Positions 31,854 through 44,700 of a stretch of DNA of 64,000 nucleotides are shown piece by piece. The stretch is from assembly GCA_015956445.1 (NCBI GenBank), contig WIUZ02000012.1, positions 620,001 to 684,000 of the forward strand. Reading direction: 5' to 3'. Position 1 is the first letter of the stretch. Each line of letters opens with the position of its first letter. The notes beneath the pieces were generated by a model that did not search any database, was not told the DNA's origin, and saw only the letters and a program-made list of their open reading frames with translations. The position numbers and the translations under genes were made by a program. This DNA is from Thelephora terrestris. Lineage: Eukaryota; Basidiomycota; Agaricomycetes; Thelephorales; Thelephoraceae.

Positions 31854-34800
31854 TCAAAACTCGCCAGGACCAGGGCCGAAATGCCCGCCGGGAGCCAAAG
31901 TTTTGCGGATGGGACCGGCGGCGTCGACGCCCGCGAAAGAGATGGAGTTGCCACTCCAGTTGAGCTCGATATCCTGCTGTTGCAGGGCGAAGAACATGAC
32001 CAAGGCGCTGACAGCGATGCCGCAGGAGAATGCCGAGGAGGTGATGCTAAAAAGTAAAGGTTTATCAGCGGCCACGTTCGCGAGCGGGGGTGGAAAACGT
32101 CGCTCACTAATTATACTTGGACCACCAGCCCAGGAAGCGCTTCCTGATATAGTTGTTGAAGACGTACGCGACAGGGACGGCTGGCCAAACGTTCGCCATG
32201 TTGAACGGAGCCCAAATGAGTCCACCGACCAAGAAAATCGGAACGTGGAAGTAGGCGAATATCTTGAACTTTTTGCGAAGGTAGTAAAACGGAATGGGTA
32301 GAGCGGCGCCGATGGGGAAGCACCACAGGAGTCCGTTATAGATGGCGCCAGGGCCGAACATCTTCCTCGGACCGAGAGTACCCCAAAGCACGGAAGCGGT
32401 AAAGAACGTGTTGTTTCCGGGGCAGGAGAAGTGATCCTTCTGAGTGGCCAAGCAGACGTCAGGAATCTGCGTCATCTGGTAGTTGAAGATCGCCGTGCAA
32501 ACGAGGGTGGAGACGAAAGTTGCCCACATCTGGCAATTGAACGTGATCCACGGAGCGATGTGGACGTAGTGGGCGAGTTTGAGGTCCTGAGCAAAGTGGA
32601 GGGTTTGCGAAGTCGTGATGTAACCGTAGGACTTGAAATAGTTCATAGAATTGGCGTCGCCGGCGAACCAGAGACCACCGAACAGCTCGGCGATGACGTT
32701 CAAGGTGATCTCGACGTTCGTGATTGACATGATGATACCGCAAGGGATGCAGAAGATTACGGCGAGGAAAACTGTGTGGGCGTTGTGAGAGACAGAATGT
32801 GAAGCAGAAGGGAATAGCACGTACCACCATACAAGACGACGGCGGGACTGGTGTGGGTTGGGAAAGCACCGATGCTAGCGGCACCCAAGGCAATCGAAAC
32901 GGCGAGAACACTAAGATAAACATACTCGGGAACCTCACGGTACCCCCTCATGAGGCGAGTGTGGATGTCCCTGCTATCGGCAAAGGGAGACTTGCGGCTG
33001 ATCAAGCTCCTGAAGCCAGCGAAAATCTCACGACGGTGGTAAAGGATCGTGTGGGTGATAGTGGCAGTGTAAAGGGAAAAGAACACGCCGTAGACGAAGA
33101 CGTTGCCAGCGGAAAGGTAAGCCGGAGAGTAAGCCTTGTAACCCGCCTCGTTGAACGTGGAGTCCTCGTTGACGACCTTCAGCACCTGATAGCGGCTACC
33201 GGTGTTATCCCAGACGTGATTGTTGTTGATAGGGATGTAACCCGTGTTCCAGGTGTTGGTGTACCAGATTGCGAGGACTATTGGAGCCGTGAGGAGCGTA
33301 CCGAGGAAGCCGTTGAATATGCTGTAGAAGGGGTTGACCAGGGGGTTTCCCGTAACAGTGAACTGATTCCAGTCCCAGGTGGGAATGGGGTTGAGGCCAA
33401 GACCACCGATACTGCCAGTGATTGCAGCCAAGTCGACATTGTCCGGGGCGAACCACGTCATCCAGTTGAAGTAGGACAGTGCCTGGACGATGTAGTTCGG
33501 GAACCAAAAGTAGACGAACATCGCAAGAAAGCAGTACATGAACCACCTCATTCTGGAGATGGTCCAGCCGTTTACGACTTGATTGGTCTCGGTGTGGAAG
33601 GCACGCTGTGGCAGTTTTGATGTTGGGAGGAATCAGGGACACCGATGGATGTGGTCACTTACGTTTAACGCGATAGTGGCCAAGTTAGATGGCCAAATGG
33701 CGAAGGAAGGGTAGACGAGGAATCGCCTGGTGAGACCGGCGAGACCGTATCCGATAAAGTTAGTAGAAAGAGCGAGAAGGACTAGAGTGCCATGGTGAGG
33801 GATGGAACCCTGATTTAATCATCATGCCGGACTCACGCTGGTACCCGAAATTGCCGGCCCAGGGTTGATTGAAGTAAATGGGGAGGTACTGAACAAAGAC
33901 GACCTGCCATTGAAAATTAAAAGGGTCCGAGGGAGATATGACCGCCGGGAGGACTCACGTAGGCGATGTATGGGGTAGAGAATCCGACATTAGCCATGAT
34001 AGTGATCACCGTCTGCTCCTTCATATTAAATTCCCCAGGGTTGAGGCTCCAAGTGTACCCAAAGGTGGTAAAATCGCAAGTTGGGAGGACCTTCTCCAAG
34101 AATTTACCGGCTGGGAAGGCACTGGGCACGATCGCCCGTCAGCTGTCACTCGAACGGGATTAGAGGGGGCGAAACGCACAGCAACTGAGCGACGTTAGCA
34201 CCAACGCTGATACCAGGGTACCGGATGCTGAAGAACTGGTTGATGAAGCCACCGATGATGACGAAGAGGGTGCCGAGAAACCAAGAACGGAAAGTGCTGG
34301 CGGGCATCTCGGGGTAATCGTGGTTATCGACGACAGCGCGGACCTCTGCGTATGGAGAGTTCTACGGGAATCGCATCGAAGTCAGGCTTGCGGTACGAGA
34401 ATTGAGTTGGCGCTTACGATCGTGAAGAGGGCGACCTCGACCTTGAGCTCCTCGTAAACCCTCTGGTATTCTGTGGGGTCGCTTCTCAACTCCTCGTCGT
34501 ACTTGTACAGCCAGCAAGCTTCGAGCACACGAGGGGGGAAGTTCTGTGGAATCGTTCAGTGATGGTCCAGGCTTCCACGCATTCCATGGTACTGACAGGG
34601 TCGTTTTCATGCTGTTACGTGGTATGTTAGTAATTGCCTGGTCGCCGTGCGGGCGAAAGGCTTTACCTCCTCGAGGATGTAATCGACCACCTCATCAACC
34701 TCATCGGCGGTCATCGTCCTGGCATATTTCATGGCTTCAATGGTATCCGAGTTCAAAATCTGGATGTCAGAGGCTAAAGTATCCTAGCAAGCATGTAATG

Positions 34801-34909
34801 TCAGGCGAAGGCACAAGAATGAATGAAAAGACCCTACAGCGTCCATTGACGCTCCCTTTTCATTGTGGTCGGGCCACTCGAGAGTGCTGGAGTAGGATGC
34901 CCTCTCCAT
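31854..34909 (-). CDS. OPT-family oligopeptide transporter
   Basis: OPT proteins are proton-coupled importers of small peptides or related ligands with 12-16 membrane spans, at the plasma membrane or vacuole. Eleven exons in transcript order: 34909-34838, 34783-34667, 34611-34597, 34543-34418, 34361-34180, 34121-33959, 33903-33837, 33781-33663, 33605-32825, 32771-32108, 32046-31854; 832 residues. The N-terminal ~115 residues are acidic and cytosolic (DEVDEVVDYILEEHENDP). Family signatures: FFSIRYPGISVGANVAQLL, the hallmark YTWSLNPGEFNMKEQTVI, RRFLVYPSFAIWPSNLATIA, and IPIPFYYLRKKF-like text near the C-terminus. The end reads GHFGPGPGEF. The third exon is only 15 nt and encodes HENDP; without it the conserved HENDPNFPPRVLE is broken. 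All eleven exons close the frame. Substrate cannot be inferred. Confidence 0.93.
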
Positions 34910-37163
34910 GACGGGAGCACAGCTGGAGTTGAATCCGGGGGATGTACGACGGGGAGAGACTAAAGGAAGGAAGGACTCCGACGGACGGTGGCACCATGGA
35001 AGGCAGCTTTATGTACTTCCTTCTTCACGGAACCGGACTTCGAGAGAAGGCTGAGCGGTAGGTGATTAATTCACTCGGACTGCGCTTGTTCGTGTCATGT
35101 CATCCTTAATTTCGAGCGGGTTGCTGTGCGCCAACATCGCGCGCGTTCGCTGGACGGCTTTCCACTCGGAGAGATTGGCGACGACGCGCTGAGACAAGGC
35201 AAGACAAGGCATCCGATACCTGTGCACGAAAGGAAGACACGTGGCAACATCCTCGCTAGCATTGTTCCGTCTGGGAAGGTCTCTCTCCATTTTTGCTTGT
35301 GCGGCAATAACGGCCTTATTACCGGCAAGAGGTGGGGTGAAAGTTATTCATATATACGGGGATCCAGCTGCTCCTTTGGCGAGCCTGGCTCATTAGGTGA
35401 CTTCAATGTACCGCTGGCATATCCTTGGCTCCTTCAGCTACGCCCACCGTTGTTGGTGGCGACGATGACGAAGGATCGTGGCGCTAGGAAGGGCAGCCAA
35501 AGAAGGGAACACGTCAAAGAAGGCAAGAAGATCAGCACGTCACGTCACAATACTAGGATGCACTTACGTCCACTTGAAACAAACAGCCGGCGGTCCGTCC
35601 GATGAGTTGCCGTTTACGAGCTTCGGCATCTTTCCGTGCTCCACCAGCGCTCTCCAGAGTCCGACCTCAGCACTCCTCAGCATTTCCCCTATTGGCGAAG
35701 TTCCTCGCGATTCATCTTCCCATCCCTTGTCGGTGTGGGCGTGACGGGAGGGTATCTTGGCACATCAGGGCACATCTCCACCATTGTATGCGCCTGAGAA
35801 ATGGCCAAGCCTGCTGAAGAACCTATCTCTATACCGCTCTGTACGTAGCTGCCGACTGGGTTGCCACATCGTGATGGATTTCCAGCCTCCAATTCTGATC
35901 TGACTTTACACGAGGTACGAAATCAAATCTGAGCCTTATCTTCTCCAGGATATGGTAAGGTTGGAGTTCGTTCGACAAGTGTGCACCGGCTCAAGAATTT
36001 ATCCGCACAGGTCAATTGCCTCCCCCCCGGACTACTCGCTCTCATCTCGACAGTCAGGGTGGGGGCCGATAAGGGCAACAGCAATTCGCAAATACTGACA
36101 CGGGGAGCTAGAGGAGTGTCACCTTTTCCGAACGTGCGGGTCGGGATGTTCTTAATTTATTAGTCCCGTGGGTTGGCGCATCTCGAACGGTTCGGGCCGG
36201 TCCTAGTCAAAGCTCATGCACATGCGCGTGCTTCCTGGTTCTTTTCACCTCGTTTTGAACGGATTCGGTGTTGTCGATACACAAGGCTCGGACCACGAGG
36301 AAATCGTGGAACACTCTTCGGAAACAGCACGTTCTTCGTCTTGGTCTGGGGTTACCACCTGTAATCTTTCCAAGGTCCTTCACCCTAGGCGGTGTCTTGC
36401 CTCCTGAACCGTGCCACCTTTTCAAGCTCAGTTCTTAGGTCTCCCATGTCTGCTACCCTACTAGACGCTCTGACATAGATGCCATTGTTCCAGACTTCCA
36501 ATCCTGTCCGGGAACCCATCTCCCGCGACAGCGTAGTCACTTCCGCAATGGGGGTAAATCACAATCGCGATAAGCGGGAACTGGTTCGGACCGCCCACAA
36601 GTCCAGTCCTTCTTGCCTTCCGTTTGCCAAATGCGCGCGGAGTCTTCCTGTTGTCGTTTGGGGGGCTCACGGTGGCCCCCGTACCGTGATTCTGCCACTG
36701 TGCTCCCATTCAAAGATTGACTGCCGAATTCAATGAGTGTGGCACCAAATGCTTTCTTTGTCCTCGACAGGGACCCCACGTTTGGCGCCACATTCTTTCA
36801 CGCCGCTCTTCGATCCATGAATTGCAACAGCGATCATGGAGATTAGCCACGGCTGGAGTTAAGACGCAGATGGTGATGGCTCTTCTCCCGAGACCTCAAT
36901 CGGGCTCAAACTCGACTGCCAGAAACACCGAATCTTCGTTTCTTTTGTGTCTCTCGCCCCCACCAGACTTTATCCTGCCGAAACTGAGAAGACACAACCC
37001 TGTGCATACGAATGTACCAATGAGATTAGCATATCTGCGCCCGTCCAGCCTACCCATTCCCAAGTCACAGCGTAGTGGGCAGGTAGTATTCTACGATAAT
37101 GATACAATACAGCGACAGCGACGGGGCGTACAGATATTGATTCGATCGAGGGCGGAAAGCAAG
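34910..37163. other. Intergenic region upstream of the OPT gene
   Basis: About 2.2 kb. The right edge is the 3' flank of the tRNA-editing gene and the left edge the OPT promoter, with a TATATATG-like element on the - strand near 35350. Open frames up to 160 codons (36717-37199) overlap frames on the other strand and show no family resemblance. Confidence 0.45.
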
Positions 37164-38857
37164 CTAGACGGGAATCCCTCTCACCACCTTTCCAACTAGC
37201 TCTCCCTCTTTGGCGGGCTTCCACACACCTGTCCACTTCCCACTCCACCGCGGGCCTTTACCTCCACCCTTGACTCCCAGCTCAAGCTTCAATCTCTCCC
37301 CAACCTCTTTTGCACTCGCATCCTCCGACCCGAACACGAGCACCAGTGTCGAGCTCGTGACCGTTTGCGAAGTCGGCGAGGATGTGAGCGCAATCAGGTA
37401 CCGTTTCGAGGCGCGTTCTGAAGCGGTCCAGAGTTCCGCGAACTCCCACGCGACGGCACCAAGGAACGACAGGGGGTCATCGTTCCGGTGAACGTACGCC
37501 GTGAATCTCTCCTCAGTTACCTGAGTCACTGTATGAAGTAACTCCTTCGCCACGGCAGAGGCTAGCTGTGACTCGAGATCAGCAACGCGCTTCTCTGCGG
37601 CCTTGCGCTCCTCGACCACTTGCAAAACTCGATCGGGAGCTTGAGGTGCCCCACAGCTGAGGGTGGATGACACTCGTACAATTTGGTTGTGAGTTGAGGT
37701 CAGGTAGGTAATCAGACGTGGACCCGCAAGAAAGTATAGCCGAGCCGAAGTTGTAGCGGAACGGGAAAGCGCCTCCGTATGTGGTAGTAGAAACAATTGG
37801 AGGTTGTGAAGACTTGGCATGTGCGTGCCGCAGCACCTGCAAGGGGGTTTCCCTAAGTTAGGTAGGGGTTCAATCCTTTCTGCGACTTACGGATTACGAT
37901 CGACACCGTCGATCACTACGGTCCGTTTCACCCCACCTGTGTAGTCAGATGGGAGGGCTTTCCCTGCCGACCTTCCGTTCTCGAGCCTAGCGACCCCGGG
38001 GACATTATCTGCGTGAAGTTCCTCAACTTCAATGTGCACCCTCCGACCCTCAAAAACGAGGGCGTTCGCCTCGTCTTGGATTGAGGCTACCTCTTCAGGG
38101 GTCAGCGCACGAGGTATCTCGACGTAGCACGGGGACGGATAAGCGGTGAGCGACCAAGAAAGTGTGGGAAGTTGCGTACGCTGTTCTAGAACCGCGGAAA
38201 GAAGATGTTGAGAAGTGTGAAGCGTCATCTAAACAAATAAATAAATAAGTGAAAGTTGGGAAGGTTGGAAGGGGGGAGGTTGCACACATGATCCAAACGT
38301 CTTCGGTGACCATCGTCTCCGAGGGTGACGACGACATCTGTGCCGACGAGAAGGAGAAGTTGTGCTTTCTGCAACTCATCCGGGGTTGGAAACCTGATAG
38401 AATGCACCGCATGTCCTCCAACGCGTTTGGCCTCGAAGACTTCGAATGTATGATCGTACCCCACGGATATGAACCCGACGTCTGAAGGCTGGCCACCGCC
38501 CTCTGGGAAGATGATGGTATCGTGGAGGATGATCTGTAGAACCGCGCCTTCGGAACGGGGTACTTTCGCGCCTTTCCGTGGCGGCTTTTGAGGCGCACCC
38601 TCCTGGAGAGGGAAGACGTCAACCACGGATGTCTCTATCCGGTGAAGTAGGGGATCCCCTAGATTTTGATTCAGCAACAAAGCTTGGATTACAAGGGTTG
38701 AGAAAATCACTGTGGTAGTGGACTCACGCTGGCATGATAAGAGACCAACTGGGATCGGTTTGGTGGTGTCCGTCGGGATCGTTAACCTTGGAGAGACGAT
38801 CCTATGATAGTCTACAGGGGAAGTTACAGGGAAAAGAACTACAGCAGCGGCAGCCAT
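37164..38857 (-). CDS. AlaX-type alanyl-tRNA editing protein (AARSD1 family)
   Basis: A free-standing editing protein that hydrolyses mischarged Ser-tRNA(Ala) (and possibly Gly-tRNA), homologous to the editing domain of alanyl-tRNA synthetase. Exons in transcript order: 38857-38728, 38658-38288, 38228-37891, 37836-37164; 503 residues. The N-terminal beta-barrel is seen in VGLLSCQRDPLLHRIETSVV and IFPEGGGQPSDVGFI (the GGGQPxDxG signature). The zinc/catalytic site is split over exons: HTSQHLLSAVLE (HxxxH) at about residue 170 and CCGTHMPSLHNLQ (CxxxH) at about residue 282. A coiled coil follows (VEERKAAEKRVADLESQLAS), then a small C-terminal domain ending GKVVRGIPV. It is longer than the ~410-residue human protein, chiefly in the C-terminus. 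It is divergent from the MFS gene. Confidence 0.92.
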
Positions 38858-39212
38858 CGTCCTGGCGGGCCTTGAGCTTCCCAGTCGGGCGAAGCAGGCC
38901 GGGAGGAGGTGCGGAAGCAAAACGCCATCTCAGCCGATCTGGAGCGCCAGCAAATGATCGAGTTGCCGATCAGGCGGACCCCGCGCACTGCTAAGTTACA
39001 GTTGTCCACATCCCGTGCGTGCGTGAGAAGCCTCTTCGGTCATGGGATACGGTGTGGATTCTAGTCCTGGGTGAGTAACGGCACTGAATGCTGCTTCTAA
39101 ATCCCCCGGTTGTATAACTAACAGCAAAAAAGCTCCAGCCAGGAGGAGTCGGAGCCTCTTCTCTCTTTACCCCACGACAGGTAAGCCCACCGCGGTCTGG
39201 CAGGCCAAAGTG
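38858..39212. promoter_or_regulatory. Divergent promoter region, tRNA-editing gene and MFS gene
   Basis: 355 nt lie between the two divergent start codons, so both promoters must sit here. No clear TATA box was seen. There is a possible untranslated intron upstream of the MFS start, with a GTAAGC donor-like string at about 39181, but it is not needed for the reading frame. Confidence 0.45.
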
Positions 39213-41129
39213 ATGTCCTCGAAAGATTTAAAAGAAACGGAACGTGACGAACGTACCTTGGAACATCACACTAGAGATTACGAGGCCGCTTTGGACCCAA
39301 ATGCTGAGTTTGGTGGCACGGAGGCCAGGAAGGGGCTGGAGGAGAGGTTGCTGCGCAAGCTGGATGCTCGCATGTCCATTCTAATCGTCATTTACATTCT
39401 CAATTACGTGAGTCATAACTTTTGGATGAGTTTTCGACTGTATGGAAACGCTTATCCCCCCGTAGATCGATAGGAACAACGCAGCGTGAGTAGAGTCCCA
39501 CTCAAGAACCAGGATCATCAGCGTTGAGCTCTACATCTAGTGCTGCCCGATTGCGCGGTTTTGAGGAAGACCTAGGTCTGGTGGGGAGCCAGTTCGCGAC
39601 TATCCTGAGCATCTTCTACGTCGGATACATCACAATGCAGGTCCCATCGTATGTCTCTTGTTCGTGACCCGCCTCGGACCTTTTTTGACTTTTACATCAC
39701 GATATACTAGGAACATGTTTCTCAATCATTTCGGGAAACCCTCCGTATACCTTCCCGCCTGCATGGCTCTTTGGGGCCTTTTATCCACTCTGACTGGAGC
39801 TGCCCACAACTTCACTGGTGCCCTCGTGACGCGCTTCTTCTTGGGTATTTGCGAGTGTGCATTTTACCCAGTGAGTTACCACTGGCGGGATGCTTTGTGC
39901 GGGAGCTCATTAGACGGCAGGGTGCCATATTCCTTCTTTCGAAATGGTATACACGCAGTGAACTCGGTTTACGGACCGCCATCCTCACATGCGGAAGTAT
40001 GTTGAGTAGCGCATTCGGCTCGCTCATCGCTTCCGGGATTCTTGACAACATGGAGGGTGTTTTGGGACATGCTGCGTGGAGATGGTACGTCACACTAGGT
40101 TCTCACAGTTTGGGTTTATCCGGACTGGATCGGATAGGTTATTTTTTATTGAAGGTGCTTTGACGATCCTTGTCGCCCTCGTCGCTGTTTTCGTGCTTCC
40201 CGACTTCCCTTCCAACTCTCACCGTTGGCTGTCCCCGATCGAAGTCAGATTGGCTGTGAAGCGAATGGAGGAAGATGCTGGCACCGGGGATGAAGGTCAG
40301 ACCGAAGCCAAGGGGCAAGGTCAAGTCCTTATTGACACCCTGACGGATCGGAAGGTTATGTACATGGCATTGAAGTGCGTCATTCTTTCATCTTATGCAG
40401 CGCTTCTAGCTCATTTATTGCATGAAGTATCATTTGCATGGTCATCTCCCTTTCCTTCAACGCGTTCTTCCCCACGCTCACTGCCACGCTTGGATATAAC
40501 CGAACTGTTACCCTTCTTCTCTGCGCACCACCTTGGGTGTTTGCAACTCTGGTCGCGTTTGCTGTCACAAGGTGGGGCTTTTATCTGCTTCGGGAAGCGC
40601 TGCAAATTCATGCGGGACTATAGGCATTCAGATGCCACAGGGGAAAGATCCTTCCACATGATCGTCCCTCTGTGCGTCGGATTGGTCGGGTTCGTGATCG
40701 CATCTTGTACTATGAACACCGCCGCGCGATATTTTTCTTTGTGAGTGGTAGAGCCGTTAATCTCACCGTCCTTCGCTGAGGGCCCAACATGGGCGCTCTG
40801 CTAGATTTTTGATGGCTCAGTCTTATACCGCATTCATAATCTTTCTTGCGTGGATTAGTTCCACGTTCCCACGTCCACCCTCGAAGCGCGCCGTCGTTAT
40901 CGCGTTCATCAACGCGTTCGGTCAATTGGGTAATATCGCCGGTTCCTACATCTGGCCAACGGCATGGGGCGAGAGTTACAGGTATTCTTACGCGATTTGC
41001 ATTGCGACGAATGGGATGGCCATGGTGATGATCCTCGCCTTCAGGGCTCATCTTAAGGCGCTGAACGAGAAAGCCGAGAAGGATGAACTGGACAAGGGTG
41101 TCCCGAAGGGCTACAGATATCTTTTGTGA
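39213..41129 (+). CDS. MFS transporter, Dal5-like anion:cation symporter family
   Basis: Plasma-membrane permease of the group that in fungi imports carboxylates such as allantoate, nicotinate or small peptides. Nine exons: 39213-39407, 39466-39485, 39541-39648, 39711-39870, 39921-40084, 40138-40374, 40428-40571, 40624-40740, 40805-41129; 489 residues. The acidic N-terminal tail is followed by LLRKLDARMSILIVIYILNY and IDRNNAAAARLRGFEEDLGL, the standard first-span/loop signature. Then come FYVGYITMQVPSN and RFFLGICECAFYPGAIFLLS, the family motif of span 4-5. The second half has a conserved pattern of spans ending with NAFGQLGNIAGSYIWP. The second exon is only 20 nt but encodes IDRNNAA and keeps phase. 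All introns are GT-AG. Substrate is not predictable from sequence. Confidence 0.92.
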
Positions 41130-41772
41130 TGTAGAGAACCGTAGGACGGTGTACAATAGACCTAAGCGCCGGGGTGCGAGTATCCCAACGATCCATTGAT
41201 TCCGGGGAAGTCAACGATGATGATGGGGGGAAATACCTGGGCCTGGGTCTCTCTAGTCTCCTCAAGCAGACCGCTTATACTACTGACGATCATCGGTAAG
41301 GGGTGTAGCGATAGGATCTCTCAGTCTAGGACTACCGCGGTGTGGAGTATTTACTTCTTTAGGGTTCGTCCACAAGCACAGCATGTTGCTGCGGCGGGTC
41401 TAGATTTTTGATTTGGAATTCAAAGGGCGGCGTCATATCCCTTGCACGTCAATGAGGCAGGCCCCTACATTCCGGTGGATATGTATCGGACGAAACGGCG
41501 GCCTGGCAGAGGGCTCGCGAACCGTCTGCGAAACCTGGGCATTGGGCAATCTAAAGTTCAAGCGAGTCGCGAACGATGATCGATGACGCGATGACGTTTG
41601 GCTTACCGGCCGCCAGCGAAGTTGACAGATATTATAAACTAGTTGTCCCCAGATTTTGGAGAGGAAGCACGTTCCCCTTGGCGTCTATGAATTTAACGAT
41701 CTAGCCTTACCGATAATCGGTCAATTTCTCTGGATTTGGAAAAATATACTAGGCTTGGATTGAACGTTCGAC
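41130..41772. other. Intergenic region, MFS gene to beta-mannosidase gene
   Basis: 3' flank of the MFS gene and promoter of the beta-mannosidase gene, both on +. It contains the second copy of the degenerate dispersed repeat (41252-41311). Nothing else was recognised. Confidence 0.5.
41252..41311 (+). repeat. Copy 2 of a dispersed degenerate repeat
   Basis: Related to 12553-12610, with a 14 nt identical core (41254-41267) and similar flanks. It lies between genes. Confidence 0.4.
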
Positions 41773-44700
41773 ATGGGCGTCGAAGAGCTTATCGAGGGAT
41801 GGTCGTTTACCGAGATCAAGGGTGGTCAGGGAACCAAAGACGGAGAGTGGCTGAGCGTAGACCGGGTGCCGACGACCGTACATGTCGAGCTGCTCAAAGC
41901 GGGAAGGATCCCAGACCCAGTGAGTTGTGATTTTTTTTACGGCGGACGGCCGTTGAGATCCACATCCTGATCTGCTCAAGTTCGTCGGGTTACACGAGTG
42001 GGATGTACAGTGTAAGTCTTCGTTCAATCAAGCGACAACGCTTGCAGTGCTCGATCTGTGACCACGACGTGGTTAGGGGTTGGTGAAAAGGAATGGGCAT
42101 TCAAGACCACATTCACCGCGTCCAACGACGATCTGAAGGCACCGAATGCTGATCTCGTGTTCGATGGCCTTGACACTTTCGCTACAGTAACCCTGGTGCG
42201 TTTCAATCCCCGAAGCTCAATCCACCTCAAATGACGCGCCGATCCTAGAATGGTGAAAAAATACTGGAGTATGCATTCTCCGATACACGCTCGTGACCGA
42301 GAAGGTCCTCACCGCACTCCAGAACCGACAACCAATTCATTGCCCACCGGGTGCCGGTCAAACAACACCTCAAACACGGGAATAACCTCCTCGGAATCGT
42401 CTTCGCCAACGCATTCCAAAGGGGTCGCGATTTGCAGAAACGACACGGAAAACTCAGCCTTTGGAACGGAGATTCGAGTCGGTTGCACGTCAGAAAAGCC
42501 GGATACAAGTACGTCCCGCCCGCTACATTCATTCCCTTCCGAGGTTCTGTCTAACAGACGTCAGCTATGGATGGGATTGGGGTCCCGTGCTCATGACAGT
42601 CGGCCCGTGGCGGCCCATCTGCTTCCATACGTACGATATCAGGATCGCGGAAGTATGGGCCAATGCGATCGTCTCGGAGAAGCTGGAACCGCGCTTGGAG
42701 CTCTCCTTCGAACTAGCCGGGGATGAGTTCACGGGCACCGTCCAGGCATTCGTGAGGGGACCGGGCAAGGCGAGCATAAAGGAGGCCAAGGTCATCAAAG
42801 TCACAGGAGGCAAGGGTCCTACCACTTATACCTTCGATGACGATGAGATTGCGCTGTGGTATCCGGTTGGGTCTGGAAAACAGCCCCTGTACGAAATCGA
42901 GGTTGTCGCAATCGACGATGTAAGCACGTTTCAGCATCTACCGGCGAAGGAATCTCATGATGTGTGCAGCATGGTAGGCAGCTGGATTCTGTGGTTAAAA
43001 CCATCGCGTTCAGGCGCGTCCAGATCGTAGAAAAGCCCCTCATTGATCAAGGAGGCCTGTCTTGGTACTTTGAAATCAACAACGTCCCCGTCTTTATGGG
43101 AGGTCTGCAGAGACAATGTTGTTTTACAAACTTCGAGGACTCACTCCCATGGTTCTAGGATCTAACTGGATCCCGGCCGACAGCTTCTTGACAAGGTTTG
43201 TACCATTGAGTTCATTCTGCACATGGTCTGACTACAGTCGTAGGCTCACTTATGACAAGTACGTGGAATGGCTCCAGCTTTTGGTTGCCGGGAACCAAAA
43301 CATGGTTCGTGTATGGGGTGGGGGCATCTATGAGCCAGACATTTTCTACGACATCTGCGATGAGCTCGGCATCCTCGTATGGCAGGATTTCATGTTTGCA
43401 TGTGGCCAGGTCAGTACCACTGTTTATTGTGGCATGAGATATTGATCGAACGACACCCTTCAAGTATCCAGCATACGACTCGTTCGTCGATACTGTGAGG
43501 TTGGAAGCAGAGCAGAACGTGAGGAGGCTCAGACATCACCCCTCGCTTGTGATTTGGGGTTCGTCCTATTAGCAACCACTGTCGTCACCCACTCACGGTG
43601 CACTCCAGCCGGAAATAACGAAGGTATCGACGAACGGCACTATGGGCGTTCTAATGATCTCACATAGTGCGTCAGATTACGCTTTCGCCGAGTCTCTGAA
43701 TCTCGACCTCGACTATTCGGATGAGACGAGCGACTTCCGGAAGACCAATTTCCCTTCCCGTTACATCTACGAACGTGTTCTTCCGGCAGTAGTATCGGAG
43801 AACTCCGACGTCCACTACCACCGCGGCTCTCCGTACAGCGGCCATGGAAAGCCAACGGGGGATCAGACGTACGGTGATATCCACCAATGGAACGTGTGGC
43901 ATGGGTCACAAGAATCTTGGCACGACTGGGACATACTCGCCGGCCGGTTTGTCAGCGAGTTCGGAATGTGGGTACCGTCCCCAATCAAATCGGTCACATC
44001 TGTGCTTTCCTGCGCTCATCGACAGTGATCACTTCAAAGGCAGGGATATCCCAATATCCGCACAATAAATTTCTGGACGGGAGATAACGAATCAGAGCGC
44101 TTCCCTCAATCAAGGTGAGCGCCAAACGTTCTCAATTGCTTACGTTAACGGCTCCGGATGCGGAAACTTTAATCTTATCGTTTATCTTATCGATTCGCCC
44201 AGAACCTCGGCGAATCACAACAAGGCTACTGGTTCAGAACGGCGCCTGGAGGTGAGTTTCAGATATCCGCGTCAGGATCTTATCGAGTGGTCATCGAGTG
44301 TTCGGCGGGTGGCTGACTTGGAGCTTGTGGCGTCTCGTGCCCACCCTGGAACGATGTCAGCTTTATCTTGTGGAGAACTTCAGGCACGCGTTTGATATTG
44401 AAAGGTACCCCCTTCCCGGACCTTGACCTGCGTGTGGGCTTACGGGGCGGACAGCTATGTTTACTACACCCAAGTTATGCAAGCCGAGTGCCTCGCGGCG
44501 GCATACAGGCTTTGGCGTCGAAACTGGAAGGGGCCTGGGAGGGAGTACACCTCCGGGGCGTTGGTTTGGCAGATGAACGATTGTTGGCCCGTGACCAGCT
44601 GGTCTATCGTCGATTATTTCTTACGCCCCAAACCAGCGTACTTCACCATCGCACGTGAACTCCGGCCATTCACTGTCGGGGTAACCAGGACGATCGAGAA

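Noticed and set aside
32799-33620. 273-codon open frame on the + strand
   Set aside because: It is antisense to the large OPT exon (32825-33605) and its codons mirror those of that exon. It shows no family resemblance.
34362-34610. OPT exon 3 extended as one longer exon
   Set aside because: The extended frame loses the conserved FPPRVLE segment. Splitting it with a 53 nt GT-AG intron gives the family sequence and closes the frame.
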